From positions 62,001-126,000 of the forward strand of contig CAYQBN010000007.1 in the NCBI GenBank assembly GCA_964415795.1: DNA of 64,000 nucleotides. The letters run 5' to 3'. The position numbers were made by a program, and so were the translations under genes. Origin of the DNA: CALITV01 sp964415795 (lineage in GTDB: Bacteria > UBP6 > UBA1177 > JAKLFG01). Each line of letters begins with the position of its first letter. The first letter of the stretch is position 1. Below, one piece after another: positions 16,990 to 25,978 of this stretch. Under the pieces are notes generated by a model. The model had not been told where the DNA came from. It saw nothing but the letters and a program-made list of their open reading frames with translations, and did no database searches.

Positions 16990-17019
16990 TTGACAAGATA
17001 CCTTTTCTCTGCATAGGCT
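16990..17019 (+). promoter_or_regulatory. Possible promoter of the aminotransferase gene
   Basis: TTGACA (16990-16995) lies just after rnpB, with weak -10 candidates (CATAGG or TAGGCT) 16-18 bases on. The start codon is about 50 bases further. Confidence 0.4.
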
Positions 17020-17066
17020 TCTCCTGCGGACGATTTTTACGAACTTATCGAGATAGAGGAGGATTC

Positions 17067-18281
17067 ATGATCACCAACTTGCAGGACACCTTGAGCAGGA
17101 GCGCCAAAAACGCGAAAAAGTCGGCTATCCGCGAGCTCTTGAAGCTTACTCAGCGCCCCGAGATCATCTCGTTTGCCGGCGGCCTTCCTGCTCCCGAGTC
17201 GTTCCCTCTCGACATCCTCAAAAATCTGGCCATGGAGGTTCTCGAAAAAGAGGGGCCAGCCGCTTGTCAGTACAGCACGACCGAAGGAGACAACGGCTTG
17301 CGAAAAGCGCTCATCGAGAAGTATCGCAAGGACGAAGGGGTCGATCTATCCCTCGAGAATCTCATCATCGTCACCTCTTCCCAGCAGGGGCTTGACCTAC
17401 TCGGGCGCATTTTCGTGGACCCGGGTGATCCGGTCATCGTCGGCCTGCCGACCTACCTCGGCGGACTTCAGTCGTTTTCGGCCTATGGAGCTGAGATGCA
17501 CGGCATCAAACTCGATGCGGAGGGGATGCGGGCCGATCTGTTGAGAGAAAAACTCGCTGAGCTGAAGAAAGCAGGGCGAAAGGCAAAGTTCATCTATACC
17601 GTCCCTGACTTTCAGAATCCTGCCGGCATCACGATGTCCGAACGGCGTCGCCGCGAGATACTCGCCGTGGCTCACGAGTTCGATGTACTGGTGGTCGAGG
17701 ACAGCCCTTACCGCGAACTGCGTTTCGAGGGAAAGAACCCGCCGATGCTCTACAAACTCGACGGCACCGAGCAGGTGATCGTCCTCGGCACGTTCTCCAA
17801 GATCTTCGTCCCCGGGTTCCGCATCGGCTGGATCATTGGCAACAAAGATGTCCTCGACAAGTTCGTCACCGCCAAACAGTCGGCCGATCTCTGCACCTCT
17901 TCCTTTGTACAAAAGATCGCGGCCCTCTACCTCAACCAAGGGCATTTCGACAAGAACCTGCAGCGCGTCGTAACGATGTACCGCGAAAAACGCGACGCCA
18001 TGCTGGAGGCCCTTGAGAAGCATATGCCAAAAGGCGTTGTTTGGACACGGCCTGAGGGAGGTCTATTCCTTTTCGTAACACTTCCTAGCGGTATGGACGC
18101 CGAGAAGCTTTTTCACCGTGCCATCGACAAGAATGTCGCCTATGTCTTGGGATCCGTGTTCCATTGCGACGGATCGGGAAGGAACACCATGCGTCTCAAC
18201 TTCTCCTACGCTTCAAAGGAACGGAACATCGAGGGTATCCGCCGCCTCGCCGATGCGATCAGAGAAGAAATGGGCGCATAA
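17067..18281 (+). CDS. PLP-dependent aminotransferase, class I/II (LysN / 2-aminoadipate transaminase type)
   Basis: A 404-residue cytoplasmic enzyme. Landmarks: ISFAGGLPAPESFP at the N-terminus, IVTSSQQGLDLLGRIF, YTVPDFQNPAGITMS (Asn/Pro of the cofactor site), VVEDSPYRELRF, and GTFSKIFVPGFRIGW with the PLP Schiff-base lysine at Lys245. These match the AAT-I branch related to LysN and MocR-type aminotransferases without the DNA-binding domain. Substrates in this branch include 2-aminoadipate, branched-chain and aromatic amino acids; the sequence does not fix which. GAGGAGG precedes the ATG. It ends 5 bases from a convergent lipoprotein gene. Confidence 0.9.
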   Translation: MITNLQDTLSRSAKNAKKSAIRELLKLTQRPEIISFAGGLPAPESFPLDILKNLAMEVLEKEGPAACQYSTTEGDNGLRKALIEKYRKDEGVDLSLENLIIVTSSQQGLDLLGRIFVDPGDPVIVGLPTYLGGLQSFSAYGAEMHGIKLDAEGMRADLLREKLAELKKAGRKAKFIYTVPDFQNPAGITMSERRRREILAVAHEFDVLVVEDSPYRELRFEGKNPPMLYKLDGTEQVIVLGTFSKIFVPGFRIGWIIGNKDVLDKFVTAKQSADLCTSSFVQKIAALYLNQGHFDKNLQRVVTMYREKRDAMLEALEKHMPKGVVWTRPEGGLFLFVTLPSGMDAEKLFHRAIDKNVAYVLGSVFHCDGSGRNTMRLNFSYASKERNIEGIRRLADAIREEMGA

Positions 18282-18286
18282 CGCCT

Positions 18287-19123
18287 TCACCCCTGACAAA
18301 AAACGCCCGCGACGCAGGTAAGGTCACCGGGGCAAGGAACACCGCCCTGACAAGTGAACATACAGAAAAAGAATCCGCCGGCGTTCTGACACTGCGCCTG
18401 ATAGCCGGGTGCCTTGTTCGCGCAGTCGTTCGGCACATTGGGGTCACACAGCGGATAACAGTGTGGTATGCCCGACGATCCCTCGATGCAATCGGAGTCG
18501 CCGATACATTCGTCCTTCCCAGCGCAGATCTCGCCCGGGCCCTTGGTCGCCGTGACGCTCGAGGGAGGAAGACACATCTCCTGACCAAAACACTCGAGCC
18601 ACGCGGGGCACTCGCTCTGGTAGGCACCGCAGAGGATAAGGCAAACTTTCTCGGTCTGATGACAGGCCACCTGCATCGTCGCCGGATCAGGCGGCGGTGG
18701 ACAATCCTCGTTGATGTTGCACCCGAGCAGACACTGGCCGTACTGGGCATTATCATAGCCTTTCACACACTCCATTGGATCGGGGCAGGCATTCGGCACA
18801 GCCGGATCGCATTGCTGGTAGGCTCCGTCAGGGGTGACGGCGTCGGCGTCGGATGCCGCGGTGTCGGACATCGCCGTGTCGACCGTTTCATCAGGAGGAA
18901 TCGAATCGATCATTTCATCAGGGATCGCGGATTCGGTTCCCTCGTCCGGGATCACGCTATCAAACTCGGCCACCGTTTCATCGGCCCACGCGGTATCGGC
19001 CTCCATCGTGTCGGCATCGGCGACGACGCTTACATCGACAGAGCCTGTCTCTTCCTTTTGCGTGCAGGCTCCGAAGGCACAAAAAATCAGGGCTCCCCAC
19101 ACAAGGATCCGTTTTCCGATCAT
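18287..19123 (-). CDS. Cys-rich lipoprotein with acidic linker
   Basis: A 278-residue protein. The signal ends in CAFGAC. A linker of about 100 residues is rich in Asp, Glu, Ala and Thr, with repeats such as IPDEGTES and IPPDETVD. The C-terminal half has about 20 Cys, including CDPAVPNACPDPMECV, CLLGCNINEDCPPP and CLILCGAYQSECP, and ends CVAGVFCQG. The spacing resembles small disulphide-knotted (EGF- or dickkopf-like) modules found in delta-type surface proteins. No enzyme motif. GGGAG precedes the ATG at 19123; an upstream in-frame start lacks one. Probably a surface-exposed protein of unknown role. Confidence 0.75.
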   Translation of the reverse strand: MIGKRILVWGALIFCAFGACTQKEETGSVDVSVVADADTMEADTAWADETVAEFDSVIPDEGTESAIPDEMIDSIPPDETVDTAMSDTAASDADAVTPDGAYQQCDPAVPNACPDPMECVKGYDNAQYGQCLLGCNINEDCPPPPDPATMQVACHQTEKVCLILCGAYQSECPAWLECFGQEMCLPPSSVTATKGPGEICAGKDECIGDSDCIEGSSGIPHCYPLCDPNVPNDCANKAPGYQAQCQNAGGFFFCMFTCQGGVPCPGDLTCVAGVFCQG

Positions 19124-19171
19124 AGCTCGCTCCCTACACTGTACCACACTCACAGGCATTTAACGAGCGGC

Positions 19172-19199
19172 ACTCTACCGAAGTTCATACTGGTGTCAA
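19172..19199 (-). promoter_or_regulatory. Promoter of the Cys-rich lipoprotein gene
   Basis: On the minus strand: TTGACA (19199-19194), a 16-base spacer and TAGAGT (19177-19172), 48 bases before the start codon. Confidence 0.6.
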
Positions 19200-19238
19200 C
19201 AAGTTTATGAAAGCAGAAGTCTTTTCCTTTTCACTCCT

Positions 19239-19267
19239 TTGACACCGAGTGATCTTTCTGTTACGAC
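19239..19267 (+). promoter_or_regulatory. Promoter of the glycosidase-like lipoprotein gene
   Basis: TTGACA (19239-19244), a 17-base spacer and TACGAC (19262-19267), 40 bases before the ATG at 19308. It is divergent from the minus-strand promoter 40 bases away. Confidence 0.55.
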
Positions 19268-19307
19268 TTTCCATCAGAATGACGAGCGGTTTACCGGGAG
19301 TTTCAAG

Positions 19308-21527
19308 ATGATACGAAACCTTCCGTGCATCGCTGGGCTGGCGGCGCTCTTTTTCGTCACGGCATGTGAGGAACAAAAGGCCTCGCCGAGCGATGACCTA
19401 GGTGTCGACGAAGCGACTAACTTGCACGACGGCATCGAACAACCATTGCCCGAGATCGAAGAGATGCTCTCCGACGAGGCCGGTCTTGCGGAGTTATCTG
19501 ACGATCCTGCGCCCGACGATGATGCCCTGCTGTCGGACGCTCCTTCTCTCGATGAGTCTTCGGACGACTCCGACACCTTCGATCCGTCCGACGATTCCCT
19601 GCTCTCCGATGAAGACACCGCGATTACCTATATATTGCCAGCCGAAATCTCTTGTCAGCCGTCCGCCAGTGCCTGCGACGCCGCATCGGTCGATACCAAC
19701 CTTTATGCATCCTACCGCAAGGACTTCTACTATCCGAACTATCAGGAAGGCGATGTCCTTTCCCCCATCCCGGCCCCGACCAGCGGCGGCCGTTTCCAGA
19801 TAACCGGCATCGCAGGGAAGGGAGGCGAAGTGACGGTGGTGAAGATAAACGGTGTCACGGTCGCCGACCTCCTTACCCAGACGAAGATCGACTGGTATCA
19901 TGTCTATCCGCTCTCCTTCACCGAAGGGGAGGCGTTCTGGGTCAACTTCCATAGCCGCGAGGCATCGTGGGACGGCGCCTCGAGCGGCCAGTTGACCATC
20001 GAGACCGAGGAAGGCGTCGCTTTCAACGGCACCTTCACCTATGCCGTCAATCAGGTACCGCTTAAGTATGTGACCTTTGCCGACGACTATCGAACGCTCA
20101 TCGTCCATATCGAGAACCGGACGCAGAACCCGGTGACGCTCACCAAACTGCTCTACAACGGCCGCGATGTCACCGCCGCCGCCTGCATGGCAAGCGACAT
20201 CCTTCCCCCGAACGTGAACATGCTCATCACCGTGCCGCTCTGCGATGCGGTGAAACCGGGCGACCCATGGACCGTCACCGCGATCGTGAACGGCCTGCCC
20301 CCTTCGACCGCCGGCGGCCGCGTCATCCGCGACTTTTACCCGGTCGAAACATGGCAGAGCGAAAGCAAATGTCCCTACCCCACCTACAACGCCGACTGGT
20401 ATGCCGCACACCGGGCACATGGGTTCGACACCTTCTTCACGAGACCCGATACGGCGAATTCCTGCTCGTCGGGTTTCGGCGGTACCAACGACATCTTCGA
20501 ATTGCTCGGCCCGATAGCCGAGGAGTATGATTTTCACGCCGTACTCACCTTCGAGGCAGACAGCCACTTTCTCGATTATCCCGATGTCTCTCATATCGCA
20601 GCTGCCTTTCATGCCGACGAGTGCGACAACGAACTGCTCGACAACGGCTATCCGAAGCCCGAAACGCGGGCTCGACTCGCCCGCAAGAGTTGGAAACGCT
20701 GGCCCGATCTGCCGACCTACATCGGCGGCTCGCGCGGCCGCTACAACGGCACCTTCGCTGGCGCGACCGACATACAGGGATTCGACTTCTATGTCGCCGC
20801 CTGCGCGCCGCACATCACCGTCGCAGGAACCCACCCACCGCTTCGGGGCGCCTTCGATCAACTCTTCCTCGTTCACGAGAACCATATGCCCCATACCACG
20901 TGGGCCTACACGCAAGCCCTGCACAACGGCTGGAACACCACCGTCCCCCTCGTCGGCACGAAGGTCTACCGCCAGCCGACCGCTGCCGAATTCCGCATTC
21001 AAGCGCTCTCGGTCCTCATGGTCGGCTCGAAGGGGATCATGTATTTTCAGACGCCCAAGGACATGGCCGACATGTTCCCCGACACTTGGGCCGAGATCGG
21101 CAGGACCAATCGCGAGATACACGGACTCAAACCCTATCTCCGCGAAGGAGACATCCACGCGATCGTTCAGCAGGAGGATCAGTTTATCGCCTCGATCATC
21201 CGGTCGCGTCAGGTGATGGCGCTCGTCCTCTTCAGTCTCAACACCACCTCCGTGCCGACCGAACAGCAGTGTCTCGCGGCACAGGATGTCCACTGGAAAT
21301 GGGGGCAACATACGGTGACGGTACCAGTCGTGATTCCGACCGAGTTTCCCGTTGCCGAGATCTGGGAACTCCGTGATGGCCAATTCTTGCCGGCAAGCTT
21401 CACCGTGAACGGGCGTACCATTACTTTTAGCGACATCACGCTGAGCGAACAACAAGTGGGACGCATATTCGTTCTGCTTTCCAACCCGGCGCTCAAAGAC
21501 GAAATGTCGAGTCGTATGAATTACTAA
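19308..21527 (+). CDS. Large lipoprotein, possibly glycoside-hydrolase-like
   Basis: A 739-residue protein. The lipoprotein signal ends in FFVTAC. An acidic linker (about residues 20-110, e.g. SDDPAPDDDALLSD) leads to a beta-rich region (about 130-350) and then a probable TIM-barrel part (about 360-660) with EYDFHAVLTFEADSHFLDYP, FHADECDNELLDNGYP and 'YQPTAAEFRIQALSVLMVGS'-like segments ending in KGIMYFQTP. A C-terminal beta domain follows. The layout (beta domain, barrel, beta domain) and the 'GIMYFQTP' strand resemble glycosidases, and the acidic residues of DECD could be catalytic, but no named family is recognised. GGGAG lies 8 bases before the ATG. Confidence 0.6.
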   Translation: MIRNLPCIAGLAALFFVTACEEQKASPSDDLGVDEATNLHDGIEQPLPEIEEMLSDEAGLAELSDDPAPDDDALLSDAPSLDESSDDSDTFDPSDDSLLSDEDTAITYILPAEISCQPSASACDAASVDTNLYASYRKDFYYPNYQEGDVLSPIPAPTSGGRFQITGIAGKGGEVTVVKINGVTVADLLTQTKIDWYHVYPLSFTEGEAFWVNFHSREASWDGASSGQLTIETEEGVAFNGTFTYAVNQVPLKYVTFADDYRTLIVHIENRTQNPVTLTKLLYNGRDVTAAACMASDILPPNVNMLITVPLCDAVKPGDPWTVTAIVNGLPPSTAGGRVIRDFYPVETWQSESKCPYPTYNADWYAAHRAHGFDTFFTRPDTANSCSSGFGGTNDIFELLGPIAEEYDFHAVLTFEADSHFLDYPDVSHIAAAFHADECDNELLDNGYPKPETRARLARKSWKRWPDLPTYIGGSRGRYNGTFAGATDIQGFDFYVAACAPHITVAGTHPPLRGAFDQLFLVHENHMPHTTWAYTQALHNGWNTTVPLVGTKVYRQPTAAEFRIQALSVLMVGSKGIMYFQTPKDMADMFPDTWAEIGRTNREIHGLKPYLREGDIHAIVQQEDQFIASIIRSRQVMALVLFSLNTTSVPTEQQCLAAQDVHWKWGQHTVTVPVVIPTEFPVAEIWELRDGQFLPASFTVNGRTITFSDITLSEQQVGRIFVLLSNPALKDEMSSRMNY

Positions 21528-21650
21528 CGGAGCGAGGATGTCCCTATGACCATTTGGCGCGTCATCTATGCCCTGCTCGTGCCCATTACCCTTATGGCGG
21601 CAGGAGAACCGCCCGTTCAAACCACACCCTCGCTCGAAGGAGGAATGAAC

Positions 21651-22154
21651 ATGAAACCCAAAATTCTCGTCGTCTATTTCACCCGAACCGGGAACACCGA
21701 GGCGATCGCCAAGGAAATCGCGGCATCACTCGATGCCGACAGTGAGAAAATCGTAGAAGAGGGAACAGACTGGGGAGGTTTTTGGGGATTTTTCAAGGCG
21801 GGTAAGGCGGCATGGCAAGAAATGACAACCCCTATCGCGCCGCTCTCCCATCACCCTAAGGAGTACGATCTTATCATCATCGGCACCCCGGTCTGGGCAT
21901 GGAACATGACTCCGGCGGTTCGGTCGTTTCTTTCCGTCTACAGAGACGATCTCAAGAAGGTCGCCTTTTTCGCGACCGAGGGAGGTTCGGGACACGAAAA
22001 GACTTTCCGGAAGATGGAATCCCTCTCAGGGAAAAAACCGGTGGCAACCGCCTTTTGGAACGAAACGGACCTTCGGAAAGAAGACCTGCGACAGAAGAAA
22101 CTTTCTTCGTTCATTACGGCGATCCGCGGCTCGCTGGACATCACGTCCCGCTAG
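21651..22154 (+). CDS. Flavodoxin family protein
   Basis: A 167-residue FMN-binding electron carrier or FMN-dependent oxidoreductase. ILVVYFTRTGNTEAIAKEIA is the phosphate-binding loop; YDLIIIGTPVWAWNMTPAVR and VAFFATEGGSG are the two loops that flank the isoalloxazine ring. AAGGAGGA lies 7 bases before the ATG at 21651, the best start. The frame is open further upstream to an ATG at 21546, which would add a hydrophobic N-terminus (VIYALLVPITLMAAG) like a signal peptide; see findings. The gene follows the large lipoprotein gene and precedes tRNA-Leu. Confidence 0.88.
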   Translation: MKPKILVVYFTRTGNTEAIAKEIAASLDADSEKIVEEGTDWGGFWGFFKAGKAAWQEMTTPIAPLSHHPKEYDLIIIGTPVWAWNMTPAVRSFLSVYRDDLKKVAFFATEGGSGHEKTFRKMESLSGKKPVATAFWNETDLRKEDLRQKKLSSFITAIRGSLDITSR

Positions 22155-22181
22155 ACATCTATCCTCCTCGTAAGACAAAAG

Positions 22182-22209
22182 TTGACAGGCCACGATGCCG
22201 TCATACAAT
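22182..22209 (+). promoter_or_regulatory. Promoter of tRNA-Leu (and probably manC)
   Basis: TTGACA (22182-22187), a 16-base spacer and TACAAT (22204-22209), ending 14 bases before the first tRNA base. One of the strongest promoters in the window. Confidence 0.75.
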
Positions 22210-22223
22210 CACCCCACACCGGT

Positions 22224-22310
22224 GCCGGAGTGGTGAAACTGGTAGACGCGCCGGACTCAAAATCCGGTGGTGGCGACACCGTGTCGGTTCGAGTCCGACC
22301 TCCGGCACCA
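22224..22310 (+). tRNA. tRNA-Leu (CAA anticodon)
   Basis: An 87-base class II tRNA with a long variable arm and encoded CCA. Acceptor arms GCCGGAG / CTCCGGC, anticodon stem CCGGA / TCCGG, loop CTCAAAA with anticodon CAA (reads UUG), T loop TTCGAGT. manC starts 47 bases downstream with no terminator between, so the two may share a transcript. Confidence 0.96.
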
Positions 22311-22356
22311 TGCTCACCGTTTGGGGATCGCCCTGACTGACACGGAGGAATCGCCT

Positions 22357-23413
22357 ATGCGCACCGTCGTCATCATCATGGCTGGCGGAAGCGGGAAACG
22401 CTTCTGGCCTCTTTCACGGGAGAGCCGCGCCAAGCAGTCACTTGCGTTGTTCTCCGAAAAGACCTTGCTCGCCGAGACCATCGAGCGGGTGCTGCCGCTT
22501 TCTCCCGACATCCTTGTCGTCGCTTCCGAGAAACAACGGATACACATAGAGAACGATGTGCGGCGCTATCCCGGAACCCGCACGCTTTTCGAGCCGATCG
22601 GACGAAACACCGCGCCCTGTATCGCTCTCGCCCTCCGCGCCATTCGGAAGTGGCGGCCGAACGAAGCGTGTCGAGTCGCCGTGCTTCCCGCGGATCATTA
22701 CATCGCGCGTTCTGATCTCTTTCGGCAGGCTCTCACTAAGGGCATATCTCTGCTCCATAATCTCGACGGCATCGGCACGGTTGGCATTAGACCGTATCGT
22801 CCCGAGACCGGCTATGGCTACATCAACATTGGTCCCGAGATCGCGCCGGGGGTCCATTCGGTAAAACGCTTCGAGGAAAAGCCCGATCGTGCGCGCGCCG
22901 AACGCTTTCTCTTAAGNNNNNNNNNNCTATCTGTGGAATGGAGGCATCTTCCTTTTTCGTCTCGAACGCATGGAGAAAGAAATAGCAGAACTTGTTCCCG
23001 ACATCGCTGAAGCAATAGCGGCACTCCCCGACCCCGAACAGGTCTCTACCGAGGAATATGCCAAGGTGCGAAGTATCTCCATAGATTACGCGGTCATGGA
23101 GAAAACCTCCGCCCCCCTCTTTTCGGTCGTCGGCGATTTCGGCTGGAGCGATATCGGCAGTTGGGCGACTTACCATGAGCTCCTTCCCCAGGATTCAGAT
23201 GGGAACGCCTCCCGTGGTCCCGCTCATTTCATCGAGAGCCGTGGCAATCTCGTGGTCAACCTTACCCCGCGTCCTGTTTTCGTGTTTCGAAAAAACGGGC
23301 AGTTCATCGTAGCGACCGACGATGTCATCCTCGCCGCCGACCTTGCCGACCATCAGGAAATCCGCCGTATTACCGAATGGTTGGAACAAAAAGGGCTCCT
23401 CGATCTTTTGTGA
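22357..23413 (+). CDS. manC: Mannose-1-phosphate guanylyltransferase, interrupted by an assembly gap
   Basis: Makes GDP-mannose from mannose-1-phosphate and GTP for cell-surface polysaccharide. The N-terminal signature is MAGGSGKRFWPLSRESRAKQ (nucleotide-binding loop and catalytic Lys); then LFEPIGRNTAPCIALA, VLPADHYI, RPETGYGYINIG and FEEKPD. The region after the gap resumes with YLWNGGIFLF and 'VVGDFGWSDIGSWATYHEL'. There is no C-terminal isomerase domain, so this is the short type (about 350 residues). Ten N at 22917-22926 split it into two frames; the parts are one gene if the real gap length is a multiple of three. CGGAGG precedes the ATG. Confidence 0.9.
22917..22926. other. Assembly gap (10 N) inside manC
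   Basis: Ten undetermined bases. The upstream frame leaves two bases and the downstream frame one, so the true length should be 0 modulo 3, not 10. Confidence 0.95.
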
Positions 23414-23501
23414 AGAACCCTGTGGTGAAAACTTTTTTGCCCTTCAACCGGTCTATAGGCATCGGTAGGGCGAAAGAAAGGATCAGCATCTACCTTTCGA
23501 G

Positions 23502-23536
23502 GCGGTGGTTGTCCTCCCGGATGGCCACCGCTTTTT
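23502..23536 (+). terminator. Intrinsic terminator after manC
   Basis: GCGGTGG (23502-23508) pairs with CCACCGC (23525-23531), followed by TTTTT. It lies 88 bases after the manC stop and 40 bases before the next start codon. Confidence 0.65.
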
Positions 23537-23576
23537 GGTATGGTCCGCCTTCTTCGCATTATCGAACGAGGTGTCA

Positions 23577-25976
23577 ATGAAACCAAGACATTTTCGAGAG
23601 TTGATCTCCCTTTTCGTATTCTCGGCAGCCATTTTATCACTCGAACTTTCCTTCACCAAGGTGTTTTCGGTCATTCAATGGTACCATTTCGGATTCCTCG
23701 TCATCAGCACCGCGATGCTTGGCTTTGCGGCGGCAGGCATTTTTCTCTCCTACCACCGATTGTCGGACAATCCTTCGATCCCCTCTCGTTTGATGTCGCT
23801 TTCGGCACTCGTAACGATCGTATCATATCTTCTCATGACCCGCGTTCCCTCGGCCAGCGAAGCGATTTTTTCCTCTCGGCTTGTCATCACTGCCCGCATC
23901 GGCGAGCTGGTAATTCTGGCCCTTTTATTGTTTTTCCCGTTCTTTTTGCTCGGACTCACCGTCAGCCATCTTATCACGGTACGACGAAACGAAGCGGGAA
24001 CCTATTACGGAGCCAATCTTCTGGGATCGGCTTGCGGCGCGCTTTTGTTTCTTTGGCTATTCGACACCTTCCCCGGCGAGGTCGGCATCCCTATCACGGC
24101 AACGGCGATGACCGTCGGCGCCCTTCTTGTCGCAGCAGGAACCCGAGAACTGATGACCGCCGTAGCGACCGGTGCGCTCGCAACCATTCTTTCCCTTTTT
24201 CCCGGTCTTTTCCCTCTCGACCCGCCGCGCGACAAGATATTAGGTTATATCAGGGACTTACAAACATCCATCACCTACACCGGGTGGAGCTCTCTCTCGA
24301 AGGTCGATTTCATACGCGATCCCGACACGACGGTCGGCGAGGAAAGCGGTCTCTGGGGGATCTCTCCCCGTTTTCGCGAAGAGGGACGTCCGTGGCCCGA
24401 GCGTCAGGGCATCATTATCGATTCATGGGCTTATACCTCTCTGGTGAAGTACCCACAAGACCTCTCCTTCTACGATTTCATGCCTACCACCTTTGCCTAT
24501 TCGCTCCGGCGGTACGATTCATCGCTCCACATCGGCGCTGGCGGTGGTATCGATCTTCTCGCCGCCTATCATTATGGCGTTCGCTCAATTCAGGGGGTCG
24601 AGATAAACCCCGTTATCGTAAAAACGGTCGCCGAGCGATTCGGCGATTACTCCGGCGGCATTTACTCCGGAGGGATACCGGGCATCGAGATATTCGTCGG
24701 CGAAGGTCGTCACTTCATCGAACAGGCCTCCCGTAGGTGGGATCTCGTTCAGCTATCGGGCGTAGATACCTTTTCCTCTTCTCATGCCGGCGCTTTCGCT
24801 CTTTCCGAGAACAACCTCTACACGGTCGAGGCGTTCAAGACCTACTACGAAAAACTCAACGAAGGCGGCATCCTCACCATGACCCGCTGGTTCGCTCCCG
24901 ATGAGAGCGGGGTCTTCCGCTACGAACTGCGTCTCCTCAACCTTGCACGACAGGCACTCGACGAACTCGGTGTCGGAACCGATGGCAATCTTTTCTACTT
25001 CGTCGCCAAGAATTACACCGTTCTCACCATAAAGAAAGGACGCTTTTCTCCGGAAGAAATCGCGGCGGGCTACCGCTTCATCACCCAAAATCGCTTCATT
25101 CCCCTCATCGTGCCGGGGATGCACTTCGATCGGGCAAAAACGTTCGAAGCCTTTCTTACGGCTGACCAAGAAACCTTTCATCGCCTTATGGAGGAGTATC
25201 CTTACCTCGTCACGCCTCCCACTGACGATAGACCGTTCTACTTCGAAATACGACGCTTCGGCACCCTTTTTACCGGGAACACATTCATCGCCCCATACGC
25301 AGAACTTTCCGGACAAGGGATACTCGTGATCCTGCTCGCCGAAGTGCTGTTGTTCGGCATATGTTTTATTCTCCTGCCGCTCCTCTTTCTCACCCGCCGC
25401 GACAAAATCTCTCCCTCGTGCTCCTCGATCGCCTATTTTTCCGCTATCGGAGCAGGCTTCATGCTCACCGAGATCGTTCTCTCACAAAAGTTGGTCCTCT
25501 ACCTCGGCCATCCCATCTATGCATTGTCGGTCGTCCTGTTCGGCATGCTCCTCTTCTCCGGGCTTGGAAGCATCGTGGCCCATCGTCTGCCTCCCTTACG
25601 ACGCCGGCTCTGCATAGTAGCCTTTCCTCTGGTGATGGCCGGTATCATCGCGGCATTCTTCCCCCTTACCGCCGCCACCCTTCATCATCCTTTCTTCTGG
25701 CGGGTTCTTACGGCCATCTCTTGCGTCGGTGCGCTTTCATTCTTCATGGGCATGTTCTTCCCCGCGGGCATCTATCGTACCCGTGACCGCGAGGTTCCGG
25801 CATACTGGGCGATCAACGGCTTCTTCTCGGTGGTCGCATCGGTGGCCGCCGTTCTCCTGAGCATCAATCTCGGGTTCACCCGGGTCATCATCGTGGCATT
25901 CACACTCTACAGCATCGCGGCACTTTTGACGGTAGTCGAAACAAACAAGGTATCCTGTGCTCCGGAAGAGAGATGA
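23577..25976 (+). CDS. Polytopic membrane protein with spermidine-synthase-like methyltransferase-fold domain
   Basis: A 799-residue protein. The N-terminal membrane region (about 1-225, some six to seven helices) begins LISLFVFSAAILSLELSFTK and includes FLLGLTVSHLITVRRNEAG. A central domain has the Rossmann motif LHIGAGGGIDLLAA, the acidic VEINPVIV, a VGEGRHFIEQ segment and YTVEAFKTYYEKLNEGG. A C-terminal membrane region (about 590-790) follows with MLTEIVLSQKLVLYLGHP. This is the architecture of membrane-fused spermidine/polyamine synthase-like proteins common in delta-type bacteria; their substrate is not established. The start is the ATG at 23577 with a GAGG site. It ends 2 bases from the convergent TPR gene. 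Confidence 0.8.
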   Translation: MKPRHFRELISLFVFSAAILSLELSFTKVFSVIQWYHFGFLVISTAMLGFAAAGIFLSYHRLSDNPSIPSRLMSLSALVTIVSYLLMTRVPSASEAIFSSRLVITARIGELVILALLLFFPFFLLGLTVSHLITVRRNEAGTYYGANLLGSACGALLFLWLFDTFPGEVGIPITATAMTVGALLVAAGTRELMTAVATGALATILSLFPGLFPLDPPRDKILGYIRDLQTSITYTGWSSLSKVDFIRDPDTTVGEESGLWGISPRFREEGRPWPERQGIIIDSWAYTSLVKYPQDLSFYDFMPTTFAYSLRRYDSSLHIGAGGGIDLLAAYHYGVRSIQGVEINPVIVKTVAERFGDYSGGIYSGGIPGIEIFVGEGRHFIEQASRRWDLVQLSGVDTFSSSHAGAFALSENNLYTVEAFKTYYEKLNEGGILTMTRWFAPDESGVFRYELRLLNLARQALDELGVGTDGNLFYFVAKNYTVLTIKKGRFSPEEIAAGYRFITQNRFIPLIVPGMHFDRAKTFEAFLTADQETFHRLMEEYPYLVTPPTDDRPFYFEIRRFGTLFTGNTFIAPYAELSGQGILVILLAEVLLFGICFILLPLLFLTRRDKISPSCSSIAYFSAIGAGFMLTEIVLSQKLVLYLGHPIYALSVVLFGMLLFSGLGSIVAHRLPPLRRRLCIVAFPLVMAGIIAAFFPLTAATLHHPFFWRVLTAISCVGALSFFMGMFFPAGIYRTRDREVPAYWAINGFFSVVASVAAVLLSINLGFTRVIIVAFTLYSIAALLTVVETNKVSCAPEER

Positions 25977-25978
25977 GG

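Noticed and set aside
19494..21620. 708-codon open frame on the minus strand
   Set aside because: Antisense to the glycosidase-like lipoprotein, whose signal peptide, ribosome site and promoter are clear; the minus frame has none of these.
15617..22310. tRNA-linked integrated element
   Set aside because: No integrase, transposase or repeated tRNA 3' end was seen near either tRNA gene.
22967..23413. Separate small gene after the manC gap
   Set aside because: YLWNGGIFLF directly after the gap continues the manC family sequence, so it is the same gene broken by N bases.
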